Notes: generated by a model not told the origin, from the letters alone. A stretch of DNA of 64,000 nt from Actinopolyspora lacussalsi (GCA_030803735.1 JAURUC010000001.1:4588001-4652000); one strand, 5' to 3'; counted from the stretch's first letter, positions 25,219 through 34,049 are shown. Translations and numbers: made by a program.

Positions 25219-25871
25219 TGCACGTGTTTCTGAGTTTCTCCGCCCTGTTGTTCGACATGGACGGTACGTTGGTCGACTCAACGGTCGTGGTCGAACGCAC
25301 TTGGCGACGTTTCGCCCGTAGGCACGGTATCGACGCCTCGGAAGTGCTGGCCGACGCGCATGGGCGCCCCACCGGTGAGACCGTGCTGCGTTTCGCCCCC
25401 GACGGGGTGGACGTGGCGCGTGAGACCGCGACCCTCGTGGCCGAGGAAGTCGAGGACATCGAGGGTGTGGTTCAGGTGCCGGGGGCGGCGGAGTTCCTTC
25501 GCCGCGTTCCCGAATCCCGCATGGCGGTGGTTACTTCAGCCAGCCGCGAGCTGGCCGTACGGCGAATGGAGGCAGCGGGTGTACCACTCCCGAGCGTACT
25601 GGTGACCGCCGACGACATCTCCTCCGGAAAACCGGACCCCGAGGGCTACCTCAAGGCGGCGGAACTGCTGGGAGTGCCGCCGTCCTCCACGGTCGTGTTC
25701 GAGGACGCCGAATCCGGCCTGTTGGCAGCGGAGGCGGCCGGCGCGACTCCGGTGGTCGTGGGATCCCACGACCGCGCCTCCGCCGCGGGACGTATCGGAA
25801 TAAGGGATTTCCACGCGATAAGTGTCGCCGGATTCGACGAGGACGAGCGGGTCGGAATATCGTTCGAATGA
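25215..25871 (+). CDS. HAD-superfamily phosphatase
   Basis: 218-aa HAD subfamily IA phosphatase: nucleophile motif FDMDGTLVDS (Asp14, acid/base Asp16), motif II VVTSASR, motif III Lys in GKPDPEGY, motif IV FEDAESG. A cap domain of helices lies between residues 20 and 90. It is the last of six overlapping genes, so it should act on the same intermediates. The simplest role is removal of the 7-phosphate from the finished cyclitol, releasing the free compound. Because no nucleotidyltransferase follows, release rather than NDP-activation is the expected fate (inference). Confidence 0.8.
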   Translation: MMHVFLSFSALLFDMDGTLVDSTVVVERTWRRFARRHGIDASEVLADAHGRPTGETVLRFAPDGVDVARETATLVAEEVEDIEGVVQVPGAAEFLRRVPESRMAVVTSASRELAVRRMEAAGVPLPSVLVTADDISSGKPDPEGYLKAAELLGVPPSSTVVFEDAESGLLAAEAAGATPVVVGSHDRASAAGRIGIRDFHAISVAGFDEDERVGISFE

Positions 25872-25973
25872 TTACTCGAATTCTGCCTGTTCGGTTCCGC
25901 TGAGTCGGACCGATCGTTGAGGTCGGTGACGATTCTTCGCATGGATTGACTCGTAAACCCTTTGTGGGGAGAC

Positions 25974-27023
25974 ATGACCCAAAAAACATCTTCCGGTCGG
26001 CTGCCGACTGCCACGGTTTCTCTCGTGTTGGAATCTCCGGGACGGCTCGCGCATCGCAGTTTGCCAGTGCACGAGCCCGCGCCGGGCCATTGTCTCGTCG
26101 CGGTGGAACACGTCGGTCTCTGCGGCACGGATCTGGGTTTCTACACGGGTACCAGTAGCTACCTGCACACTGGTCGCAAGAGCTATCCGTTCGTACTCGG
26201 CCACGAGTGGAGCGGAGAAGTCGTCCTCACCGGCGAGGGCGTTACCGGCCTGCGGGAAGGCGATCGGGTGTCCGGGCACAACTTCAGACGTTGTGGAAGC
26301 TGTGCCGTTTGTGCGGCGGGCGGGACCTTTCACTGCCCGTACCGCACCGAGATGGGGGTTGTCGGCGAGGAGCCGGGCGCCGCCTCGGAGTATCTCTCCG
26401 TGCCCGCCGAGACGGTCCACCGGATCCCGGACGGAGTCGGTAATCGTGCTGCTGCCCTGCTGGAGCCGTGCTCCGCATCGGTACACGCCCTGCGACGGCT
26501 CGCGGTTTCCGGAGCGGACAGCGTCGCGATCCTCGGAGCCGGAACACTCGGCTTGGCGGCCGCCCAGTTGGCCGTTTCGCGAGGCGCGAGTGTGACGGTT
26601 CTCGACCCCAACCCCCGGCTCGCCTCCCTGGCAGCCGAACTGGGGACAGACCGCGTCGCGGATCCCGACGAGGTGCGCAGCGGTAACTACGACGTGGTTG
26701 TCGAGGCATCCGGTGCGAGCGAGGCGGTGCGTCAAGCGATCCGGCTCTGCGGCCAGAACGCCCGGTTGGCGCAACTCGGTACGCCCCACGGGCCGGTCGA
26801 TGCCGTCCCCGTCGACGAAGCGGTGGGGAAGAACCTGGTGACGCACAATGTTCTGTCCGGCGCGGACCACTGGCCGCAATTACTGGAAGAGGTCGCTTCG
26901 GGAAATCTCCGGTTGGAACCGATGGTAGATCGAGAGTTCTCTTTCCACGAAGCGGACAAGGCATTCGAAAGGCTGAACGACAGCGGGCGGGACCGTCCGA
27001 AAGTTCTGCTGAATATCCGTTGA
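25974..27023 (+). CDS. zinc-dependent medium-chain alcohol dehydrogenase
   Basis: 349-aa MDR enzyme related to threonine, sorbitol or galactitol dehydrogenases. Catalytic zinc: Cys50 (GLCGTD), His77-Glu78 (GHEW). Unlike the earlier MDR gene it keeps the structural-zinc cysteines (Cys107, 110, 113, 121). Cofactor loop ILGAGTLGLAAAQ, then VLDPNPR, an acidic residue after the second strand favouring NAD. ATG 25974 with GGGGA upstream; an in-frame TTG at 25962 is less likely. A 102-bp gap separates it from the six-gene coupled block. It may oxidise a ring or side-chain hydroxyl as a tailoring step; substrate unknown. Confidence 0.83.
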   Translation: MTQKTSSGRLPTATVSLVLESPGRLAHRSLPVHEPAPGHCLVAVEHVGLCGTDLGFYTGTSSYLHTGRKSYPFVLGHEWSGEVVLTGEGVTGLREGDRVSGHNFRRCGSCAVCAAGGTFHCPYRTEMGVVGEEPGAASEYLSVPAETVHRIPDGVGNRAAALLEPCSASVHALRRLAVSGADSVAILGAGTLGLAAAQLAVSRGASVTVLDPNPRLASLAAELGTDRVADPDEVRSGNYDVVVEASGASEAVRQAIRLCGQNARLAQLGTPHGPVDAVPVDEAVGKNLVTHNVLSGADHWPQLLEEVASGNLRLEPMVDREFSFHEADKAFERLNDSGRDRPKVLLNIR

Positions 27024-27048
27024 AATGCATATCACGAACGGGGCTGAA

Positions 27049-27951
27049 ATGCGTGCGGTAAGAATCGAGGAAACCGGGGATCCGGAGGTTGTCGGTATCG
27101 AGCGGGTCGAGGACCCCGCTGTCGGTGCCGGTGACGTTCTGATCGAGGTGGTAGCCGCCGGGGTGAACCCGATAGATGTGGCGACGCGAAACGGCACGGT
27201 GCCGACCGACCTCCCGGCCGTGCTGGGGTGGGACGTCTCCGGGACGGTGCGCGATGCGGGTGAGGACGTGACGCGGTTCGGCGTGGGGGATCCGGTCATA
27301 GCCATGTCCGCGCAGGCAGCCACCGGACGGGGAACCCACGCCGAGTACGTGGCGCTGCCCGAGAGTCTCCTGGCGCCCGCACCACGTGAGCTCGATCAGG
27401 TGGAAGCGGCTGCCTTGCCGTTGGCGGGACTGACCGCTTCCCAGACCGTGACCGAGCTCGGTTCTCCCTCCAACGGCGCGGAGGAATTGCTGGTGGTGGG
27501 GGCACAGGGCGCGGTGGGCAGCCTCGTGGTTCAACTGGCCCGGCTGAACGGCTGGCGGATCTCGACCTTCGTGCGGCCGAGCGACGTGACCCGGAAGCCG
27601 CCCCGGGGTGTGCTGCGCCAGTACTCCGAGGAACATCCACCACCTCCCGCCGGTTTCTCCGCGGTCGTCGACACCGCGGGAGTCCCGGAACACCTCCGGT
27701 CGGTGTGCGACGAGGGGAGGTACCTCACGACGACACCGTTCGCGCAACCGGAACCGAGTCGAGGAGTGCGGATCGTGCTGATCGGTGTGGAACAGGACGG
27801 TGACGAACTCGCCCGACTCGGAACTCTCGTCGACGAGGGAAGTATCGAACCGGGTAAACCCTCGGCTGTCGTCGACTTCGAGCGAGCGGACTGGGCGCAT
27901 CGGACACTCGAAAACGGTGGAACCAGGGGAAAACTGATTCTGGTCCCCTGA
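27049..27951 (+). CDS. zinc-free quinone-oxidoreductase-like MDR enzyme
   Basis: 300-aa NADPH:quinone reductase/enoyl-reductase-type MDR protein lacking zinc ligands: AVRIEETGDPEVV, GVNPIDVATRNG, LPAVLGWDVSGTV and the cofactor loop VVGAQGAVGSLVVQLA. ATG 27049 has CGGGG about 7 nt upstream; an in-frame ATG at 27025 almost abuts the previous stop and is the alternative. Such enzymes reduce activated C=C bonds (enones), which would suit saturation of a valienone-type double bond in a cyclitol pathway. That role is inference. It belongs to the closely spaced rightward gene run. Confidence 0.8.
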   Translation: MRAVRIEETGDPEVVGIERVEDPAVGAGDVLIEVVAAGVNPIDVATRNGTVPTDLPAVLGWDVSGTVRDAGEDVTRFGVGDPVIAMSAQAATGRGTHAEYVALPESLLAPAPRELDQVEAAALPLAGLTASQTVTELGSPSNGAEELLVVGAQGAVGSLVVQLARLNGWRISTFVRPSDVTRKPPRGVLRQYSEEHPPPPAGFSAVVDTAGVPEHLRSVCDEGRYLTTTPFAQPEPSRGVRIVLIGVEQDGDELARLGTLVDEGSIEPGKPSAVVDFERADWAHRTLENGGTRGKLILVP

Positions 27952-28000
27952 GAAACCCCGGGCGGGGCTCCTGGAATTACTACACGAAAGAAGTGAAATT

Positions 28001-29257
28001 ATGACGGTTGTGGAAGAAAAAGCCAAGTCGGAATCGGATCGGCGCAGATCTCGATTACCCTCCTTGACCGGGATGCGCTTCCTCGCGGCGCTGGCGGTTT
28101 TCGGATTTCATTCCTCACTACAGATACCCGCCAATTCGGTGTTCGCGCACGACGGTGTGGCCGACACGTACCAGAAGATCATGTCCCAGGCCGGTGCGGC
28201 GGGCGTCACGTTCTTCTTCGTGTTGAGCGGCTTCGTGATGACCTGGTCGTACAAGCCGCACGACCGCAACGTGGACTTCTGGCGCCGCAGGCTGGTCAAG
28301 ATCTACCCGAATCACGTGGTGACGTGGGCTGTTGCGCTGCTGCTGTTCGCGGCCGTCTACACGCACCCCTACCAGGCCGTGGCCAACCTGTTTCTCGTGC
28401 AGGCGTGGATCCCGGAGTACGACACCTACCTCAGCGTCAATCCGCCGAGCTGGTCGTTGTCCACCGAAGTGGCCTTCTACCTGCTCTTTCCGCTGGTGTT
28501 CGCGGTAGCGCGCAAAATTCGCGAGCAGTATCTGTGGTGGTTTGTCTGGCTGACCGTGGCGCTGGTGGCGATCACCGCCCTGGTGGCCTACGTCCTGTTG
28601 CCGGAGCATCCGCGTCCACCGGACGGCCTCCCGATCTCCACTTACCAGTACTGGGTGAACTACGTCTTTCCACCGCTGCGGCTGTTCGATTTCTTCCTCG
28701 GCATACTGCTGGCCCGCATCGTGCTGGCCGGAAGGTGGGTGCGTCTCGGGATCGGTCCACTGGTGTTGGCGCTGCTCGGTTGCTATACCGTTTCCCTGTT
28801 CGTGCCTTACCTCTACGGCATGCGCGCGGTGTGCATCGTTCCGCTGGCACTGCTGATCCCCGCGATCGCGACGTCCGATGTTCGAGGTGAGCGTTCGTTC
28901 CTCCGTGGCCGCACCATGGTATGGCTCGGTGAGATCTCCTTCGCCTTCTACCTGGTGCACGCCATAGTGCTCGTCACGGGACGCGAGCTGCTGGGAGACA
29001 GTTATTTCGGGACTCCGTTGGCAACCGGAGTTCTCCTGCTTTATCTGGTGCTGAGTATTCTGCTCGCCTGGGCGCTGTACGAGTTCGTGGAAAAGCCCAC
29101 GACGAAACACTGGTCGAAACCGAAGAAGAAGGGTTCCGGAAAGAGGAACTCAGCTGCCACGGAAAACTTGGGGGCTGGGGGTTCCCGGAACGACAGGGCA
29201 GTGGATTCCGCTGTCGGAGAAAACGAGAGCAGGAGCTCGGCGACCGCGGATCGGTGA
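28001..29257 (+). CDS. membrane O-acyltransferase, acyltransferase-3 family
   Basis: 418-aa integral membrane protein of the OafA/acyltransferase-3 family with about ten TM segments. Seen: the family motif LTGMRFLAALAVFGFHS with the conserved Arg and His, FFFVLSGFVMTW, FWRRRLVKIYPNHVVTW and NPPSWSLSTEVAFYLLFP. A long hydrophilic Lys/Ser-rich C-terminus follows the last TM. Such proteins move acetyl or other acyl groups onto hydroxyls of sugars, glycans or antibiotics (for example macrolide 3-O- or 4''-O-acylation). It is a paralogue of the gene at 30575; together they suggest a di-acylated cyclitol or two-step modification coupled to export. Confidence 0.85.
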   Translation: MTVVEEKAKSESDRRRSRLPSLTGMRFLAALAVFGFHSSLQIPANSVFAHDGVADTYQKIMSQAGAAGVTFFFVLSGFVMTWSYKPHDRNVDFWRRRLVKIYPNHVVTWAVALLLFAAVYTHPYQAVANLFLVQAWIPEYDTYLSVNPPSWSLSTEVAFYLLFPLVFAVARKIREQYLWWFVWLTVALVAITALVAYVLLPEHPRPPDGLPISTYQYWVNYVFPPLRLFDFFLGILLARIVLAGRWVRLGIGPLVLALLGCYTVSLFVPYLYGMRAVCIVPLALLIPAIATSDVRGERSFLRGRTMVWLGEISFAFYLVHAIVLVTGRELLGDSYFGTPLATGVLLLYLVLSILLAWALYEFVEKPTTKHWSKPKKKGSGKRNSAATENLGAGGSRNDRAVDSAVGENESRSSATADR

Positions 29258-29335
29258 CCGGGCGGAAATTCGGTTGTCGGCTGAATCGCCTCGGCTGTTC
29301 TCGTGGAACGTTACGAGATGCGACAAGGGGACCTC

Positions 29336-30535
29336 GTGTATCTGCGGATAGTCGGTCTGATCGTGGCCATCTTCGGGGTGGGTACGTCGGAACTAATGCC
29401 GAGCGGAATGCTCGAACAGTTGGCGGGAGGACTCGACATCAGTCTGGCGACCGCCGGACTGTCCGTGACCGTTTATGCCCTGACGATGGCTGTCGGTGGT
29501 CCGCTGGTATCGGCGGCCACCACGGCGATGACGCGGAAGAGGATCCTGCTGTTCCTACTCGGGATCTTCGTGCTCGGCAACGGCATCATCGCCGCGGCCC
29601 CCGGATACGCGGTGGTCCTGGTCGGCCGAGTGCTGACGGCTCTCACCCATGGAACCTTCATGGCCGTCAGCGTCGTCACCGCGGGCAGCATGGTTCCGGC
29701 TCACAAGTCCGGAAGCGCCGTGGCCGGGGTGCAGCTGGGCATCAATCTGGCAACCGTGCTGGGGGTTCCGTTCGGGACGCTGCTGGCACAACGGCTCAGT
29801 TGGCGTTCGAGTTTCGCGGCGGTGTGCGTCATAGCGGTGCTGGCCGCCGTGCTCATCATGATCACGGTACCGGACTCGGGCACGCCCGAGTCCTCGAGCG
29901 TGCGGTCCGAGGTCCGGGCATTCAGCAGGTGGAACGTCGTCACCACGGTGGTCGCGACCGTGCTGTGCTCAGCCGGGATGTTCACGATCATCACGTACTT
30001 GGCTCCGTTGTTGACCAGGGGAACGGGGTTTCCGGCCGAGGTGGTCCCCCTACTGTTGCTGGGTTACGGGGCCGGTTCCGTGATCGGCAACTCCGTCGGA
30101 GGCAAGCTGGCGGACAAGTCCCTGTCCGCGGCGACGGCGGTTCTGTCGGGGTCGCTGACACTGACCTGCCTCCTCTGCTGGCTGGGAACCTTCTCGCGAA
30201 GTGCCATGATTCCGGTGCTGCTGGTGTTCGCGCTGGTGACGTTCGCGCTGATTCCGTGCCTGCAGACGAGAGTGGTGAAAACTGCGGAGGAGGCTCCGAC
30301 CCTTTCGTTGACCGTGAACATGTCGGCATTCGGTCTGGGTGCCGCGATCGGTTCCTGGTACGGCGGAAAGATAATCGAGCTCGGTGTCGGTGTGCGGACC
30401 GTTCCGATCGGTGCCGCGGTTCTCGCGATCGCGGGAATGTCGGTGATCGTGATAACCGTACTTCTGGAGCGCAGGAAAACCGACGCCTCTCGTGCCGATT
30501 CGCGAAACAGGACGGCGGAAAAAGAAGTAATTTGA
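29336..30535 (+). CDS. MFS transporter (DHA1-type drug or sugar efflux)
   Basis: About 399-aa major facilitator with 12 predicted TM segments. The opening VGLIVAIFGVGTSELMPSGML is the TM1 motif of DHA1/AraJ-CmlA-like exporters, and GRVLTALTHGTF is motif C-like. GTG 29336 is used because AAGGGG lies 5 nt upstream and TM1 follows at once; GTG 29303 and ATG 29318 are in frame upstream. It lies between the two acyltransferases and probably exports the acylated product. A second exporter of the same family (32784) suggests either two products or import/export of precursor and product. Confidence 0.83.
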   Translation: MYLRIVGLIVAIFGVGTSELMPSGMLEQLAGGLDISLATAGLSVTVYALTMAVGGPLVSAATTAMTRKRILLFLLGIFVLGNGIIAAAPGYAVVLVGRVLTALTHGTFMAVSVVTAGSMVPAHKSGSAVAGVQLGINLATVLGVPFGTLLAQRLSWRSSFAAVCVIAVLAAVLIMITVPDSGTPESSSVRSEVRAFSRWNVVTTVVATVLCSAGMFTIITYLAPLLTRGTGFPAEVVPLLLLGYGAGSVIGNSVGGKLADKSLSAATAVLSGSLTLTCLLCWLGTFSRSAMIPVLLVFALVTFALIPCLQTRVVKTAEEAPTLSLTVNMSAFGLGAAIGSWYGGKIIELGVGVRTVPIGAAVLAIAGMSVIVITVLLERRKTDASRADSRNRTAEKEVI

Positions 30536-30574
30536 TTTGGTTCGAGTCGCAGGAAATATTGAAAAGGGAGCGAT

Positions 30575-31777
30575 ATGTCGTCCTCGGTAATTGGTGAGAG
30601 AGCCTACTCGGCTTATTCGAGGTTACCCTCGCTCACCGGGATGAGATTCATAGCGGCGGCTATGGTGTTTTTCTTCCATGCCTCGCTGACGGATCCGCCG
30701 CAGAACCCTTATGCGGACCCGTTCGCGTCCGATCTCTATCAGACGCTCTTCAGTAAAGCGGGTTGGATGGGAGTGTCCTTCTTCTTCGTGCTCAGTGGCT
30801 TCGTGCTGACGTGGTCAGCGCGTTCCACCGACACGATGGGAGGATTCTGGCGAAGGCGGCTGGTGAAGATCTTCCCGGCGCACGTGGTCACCTGGGCGCT
30901 GGCCATGATCCTGTTCGCCGCCGCTGCCTCCGATCCGCACCAGTGGTTGCCGAACCTCTTCCTGATCCACTCCTGGTTCCCGCAGCACGAGATCTTCATC
31001 AGCGTGAATCCGCCGAGCTGGTCGTTGTGCAGCGAGCTGCTCTTCTACATGTGCTTCCCGTTCATCATCAAGGGTGTCGTGCGGATCAAGCAGGAACGTC
31101 TCTGGTCGTACGCTGGACTGATGATCCTGGGGATGGTGGGTGTCCAGGTTTTCACCCAGTTCGTGCTTCCCGACACCCCGCAGACCCCCGAAGGGTTCCC
31201 GGTGTCGGTCTGGCAGTTCTGGTTCGGTTACAACTTCCCTCCCGTGCGACTTTTCGAATTCGTGCTGGGGATGCTGCTGGCGCGAATCGTGATGTCCGGA
31301 ATGTGGTTCCGCTCGCTCGGATTCGTTCACGCGACGGTACTGGCGGTTGCCGGATATGCGCTCGCCATGGTCGTGCCGTGGTTGTACGGGCTCAACGTGG
31401 CCACCATCGTTCCGATCGTCGTACTGGTGTGTACCGCCGCGACCGCGGACATCGAGGGGCGGCCGAGCGTGTTGCGCAGTCGCACCATGATTTGGCTCGG
31501 TGAGGTTTCCTTCGGTTTTTATCTCGCGCAGTACGTTGTGATATATTATCTTCGGCAGCAGATGGATGCCCGTCTGTTCAGCACTCCCTTGGGTACTCTC
31601 GTCCTATTGGGTCTCTTCTTCGTCACGCTGTTGGTCGGGTGGCTGGTGCACAAATTCGTGGAGAAGCCCGCCATGCGTCGTTGGGGACGTCCTCGTGGCG
31701 GCGGCGGGAGTTTTCTCGCCAAGCCCATGGTGGGACAGGAATCGACTTCCCCTGCCGGGGAGAAAGCACGGCTCTGA
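30575..31777 (+). CDS. membrane O-acyltransferase, acyltransferase-3 family (second copy)
   Basis: 400-aa paralogue of the acyltransferase at 28001: LTGMRFIAAAMVFFFHA, FFFVLSGFVLTW, FWRRRLVKIFPAHVVTWALAM, NPPSWSLCSELLFYM. The two are alike along the whole length, so the pair arose by duplication and the MFS gene separates them. ATG with AAGGGAG upstream, 40 bp after the exporter gene. Family members need the Arg/His pair in TM1, present here. Possible roles are acylation at a second hydroxyl or a different acyl donor (inference). Confidence 0.85.
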   Translation: MSSSVIGERAYSAYSRLPSLTGMRFIAAAMVFFFHASLTDPPQNPYADPFASDLYQTLFSKAGWMGVSFFFVLSGFVLTWSARSTDTMGGFWRRRLVKIFPAHVVTWALAMILFAAAASDPHQWLPNLFLIHSWFPQHEIFISVNPPSWSLCSELLFYMCFPFIIKGVVRIKQERLWSYAGLMILGMVGVQVFTQFVLPDTPQTPEGFPVSVWQFWFGYNFPPVRLFEFVLGMLLARIVMSGMWFRSLGFVHATVLAVAGYALAMVVPWLYGLNVATIVPIVVLVCTAATADIEGRPSVLRSRTMIWLGEVSFGFYLAQYVVIYYLRQQMDARLFSTPLGTLVLLGLFFVTLLVGWLVHKFVEKPAMRRWGRPRGGGGSFLAKPMVGQESTSPAGEKARL

Positions 31778-31857
31778 CGTAGGTTTTACGCCTGCCAGTG
31801 TTTCGTGACACGTCTTTTGCGGACGATTGAACTCTGTTTCTCTAGGAGGTTTTGGAA

Positions 31858-32640
31858 ATGAACGTGCAGTACGTTGAAGCGGCTGGTAAGCGGGTGCCGG
31901 TGCGTATCGAGGGGGAAGGCCCCGGTCTGCTGTTGGTGCACGGCACCGGAGCGACGGGGGATGCCAACTTCGGACACCTGCTGGAAAGTTTCACCCCCGA
32001 TCACACCACGATCGTGCCGGACTACGCCGGAAGCGATGACGACACTGCCGATCCGGGGGAATTCGCTCTGGATCAGCTGGTGGAACAGGTTGTGGCCGCG
32101 GCCCGCGCGGCAGAACTCGACGAACCCGTGGACGTGGTGGGGTATTCGCTGGGCGCTGTTGTCACCGCGGCAGCGGCTGCCAAGTACCCGAACCTGTTCC
32201 GCCGAGTAGTTCTCGTCGCGGGATGGGTCACCATGGACCCGAGGCAGCGGCTGGTCTTCGACCTGTGGCGCAGGCTGGCCGACACCGATCCGCAAGCGTA
32301 CTCGCGGTTCGTGACCATGCTGCTTTTCACCAGGTCGTTCATGAACGGTCTCGGCGACGCGGGGCTGGAGGAAGCGGCTTCCGGTACCGGTTTCACTCCG
32401 GCGACACTGCGGCAGATCGACCTGAACAGCAGGATCGACATCAGTGATTCGGTGGGAGACGTGGTCGCTCCCACACTGGTCATCGGCTGTTCACACGATC
32501 AGCTCATCCCCGTCGAACACGCGAGGCAGCTGCACCAGGCCATCGGACAAAGTGACTACGTCGAGCTGGAGAGTGGGCATCTGGTCGTGGTGGAAAAATC
32601 CGACGAACTCGTCAAGCACATTTCCGAGTTCCTCAAGTGA
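31858..32640 (+). CDS. alpha/beta-fold hydrolase
   Basis: 260-aa hydrolase with oxyanion-region LLVHGTGATG, nucleophile elbow GYSLG (Ser97), acid in GCSHDQLIP and catalytic His in ESGHLVVVEK, the MhpC/BioH-like order. No signal peptide, so cytoplasmic. Excellent Shine-Dalgarno TAGGAGG 8-14 nt before ATG 31858. In a cluster with two O-acyltransferases an esterase that removes the acyl group is the obvious role, either as tailoring or to reverse a protective acylation. A perfect-stem terminator follows directly. Confidence 0.82.
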   Translation: MNVQYVEAAGKRVPVRIEGEGPGLLLVHGTGATGDANFGHLLESFTPDHTTIVPDYAGSDDDTADPGEFALDQLVEQVVAAARAAELDEPVDVVGYSLGAVVTAAAAAKYPNLFRRVVLVAGWVTMDPRQRLVFDLWRRLADTDPQAYSRFVTMLLFTRSFMNGLGDAGLEEAASGTGFTPATLRQIDLNSRIDISDSVGDVVAPTLVIGCSHDQLIPVEHARQLHQAIGQSDYVELESGHLVVVEKSDELVKHISEFLK

Positions 32641-32658
32641 CGGACCGGCTCGGTGGAC

Positions 32659-32692
32659 GGGTGGGGCGGTGTCTCCGAACGCCGCCCCACCC
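32659..32692 (+). terminator. strong GC hairpin after the hydrolase gene
   Basis: Perfect 11-bp stem GGGTGGGGCGG (32659-32669) and CCGCCCCACCC (32682-32692) with a 12-nt loop, 18 bp after the hydrolase stop and 91 bp before the last exporter gene. No T-tract. It probably terminates or attenuates the main transcript so the second exporter is expressed at a different level. Confidence 0.6.
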
Positions 32693-32783
32693 GATCGAAG
32701 CGGCAGTCCGGGCCGGCCCGCGGTCGGCCCCGCCTCCTTCGGACCTATCGTACGAACGACCTGGTGGGAGTTGAATCGCGGAG

Positions 32784-34007
32784 ATGTCTTTCGCCGTCCT
32801 CGCCCTGATGCTCTGTGTGTTCTGTTTGGGAACCGCGGAAGTAGCGCTCTCGGGCATCCTCCCCGAGGTGGCCGCTGACCTCTCGGTCTCGATTCCGTCG
32901 GCCGGGTTGCTCGTGACGGCCTACGCCGTGGGTGTGGCCGTCTTCGGCCCACTGGTCACGCTCGGTACCCTGAAGGTGTCCAGCAGAAAGCTCATGCTCG
33001 GACTGATGGGGGTTTTCCTGGTCGGCAACGCCCTCTCCGCGTTCGCCGCCAACTACGAACTACTCATCGGGGCGCGACTCCTAACGGCCCTCAGCCACGG
33101 GACGTTCGTCGCGATGGCCGGTTTCGTCGCCGCAGGGATGGCGCCGCCGGGCAAGGAGGCCTCCGCGATAGCCAACATATCGCTGGGGTTCAACCTGGCG
33201 AACGTGCTGGGCGTCCCGTTGACGACGATGATCGGGCAGGCGTTCGGCTGGCGAATGACCTTCGCCGCCATCACGCTGGCGGCGGTGCTGGCCACTGGTC
33301 TGGTCGCCTGGCAGGTTCCTCGGAAGGACGTGCGTGGCGGCTCCACCGAGTTGGCAGCGGGCGGCGTGAAAGCCGAGACACGGGTGTTGCTTCGTCCCGT
33401 CGTGCTCGGCACGGTCCTGGTGACGGTGCTCGCCCAGGGGTCGGTTTTCGCCGTGTCCACCTACATATCCCCCCTGCTTCGGTTCGTCGCGGATTACCCG
33501 GCGTCCTCGGTGAGTCTGCTGCTTCTGGTGTTCGGCGCCGGGTCGGTCTGCGGAAACTTTCTCGGCGGACGTGTCACCGACCGCAGTACCAGCGTGGGAG
33601 TTTTCGGCAGTCTCGGAGTGCTCACCGTCATGCTCGTGGTGTTCTGGGGTTTCCTGCCGGTGTCACCGGCCGTTCCCGTTGTGCTTTTCCTGTTCGGAGC
33701 GGCGGGATTCGCGATCATACCGGCGCTGCAGACTCGTATCCTGCGGTTGTCGGCAGCCGCTCCGATCCTCGCCCTCTCGGCCAACGTCTCGGCCTTCAAC
33801 CTCGGTAACGGGTTCGGCGCCTGGATGGGCGGAACCGTGATCGAGCTGGAGTGGGGTGTGCGAAACGTGCTTCTCGTGGCCGGAGCGATCACCCTGGTGG
33901 CGCTTTCGCTGGCCTGGATCATCGATCGGTTGAGCAGAACCTCGGGCTCGGCACCAGCGGCGCACCGAACCGCCGAGTCGGAGCTTTCCGTCGGCGAGGC
34001 CGGTTGA
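32784..34007 (+). CDS. MFS transporter (DHA1-type efflux), second copy
   Basis: 407-aa, 12-TM exporter whose TM1 (FCLGTAEVALSGILPEV) and RLLTALSHGTFVAM mirror the exporter at 29336, marking them as paralogues. ATG with CGGAG close upstream. Lies behind a strong hairpin and may have its own promoter in the 143-bp gap. Last gene of the cluster; a palindrome follows its stop. Self-resistance or export of the cyclitol is likely; the related family includes chloramphenicol and sugar-efflux proteins, so the substrate is open. Confidence 0.85.
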   Translation: MSFAVLALMLCVFCLGTAEVALSGILPEVAADLSVSIPSAGLLVTAYAVGVAVFGPLVTLGTLKVSSRKLMLGLMGVFLVGNALSAFAANYELLIGARLLTALSHGTFVAMAGFVAAGMAPPGKEASAIANISLGFNLANVLGVPLTTMIGQAFGWRMTFAAITLAAVLATGLVAWQVPRKDVRGGSTELAAGGVKAETRVLLRPVVLGTVLVTVLAQGSVFAVSTYISPLLRFVADYPASSVSLLLLVFGAGSVCGNFLGGRVTDRSTSVGVFGSLGVLTVMLVVFWGFLPVSPAVPVVLFLFGAAGFAIIPALQTRILRLSAAAPILALSANVSAFNLGNGFGAWMGGTVIELEWGVRNVLLVAGAITLVALSLAWIIDRLSRTSGSAPAAHRTAESELSVGEAG

Positions 34008-34033
34008 GAAGCCGCTCCCCGCTACGACCGTCG

Positions 34034-34049
34034 GACGGTCCGGACCGTC
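34034..34049. terminator. 16-bp perfect palindrome ending the cyclitol cluster
   Basis: GACGGTCCGGACCGTC lies 26 bp after the exporter stop and before the end of the convergent effector locus. It suits a shared terminator; no T-tract. Confidence 0.45.
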
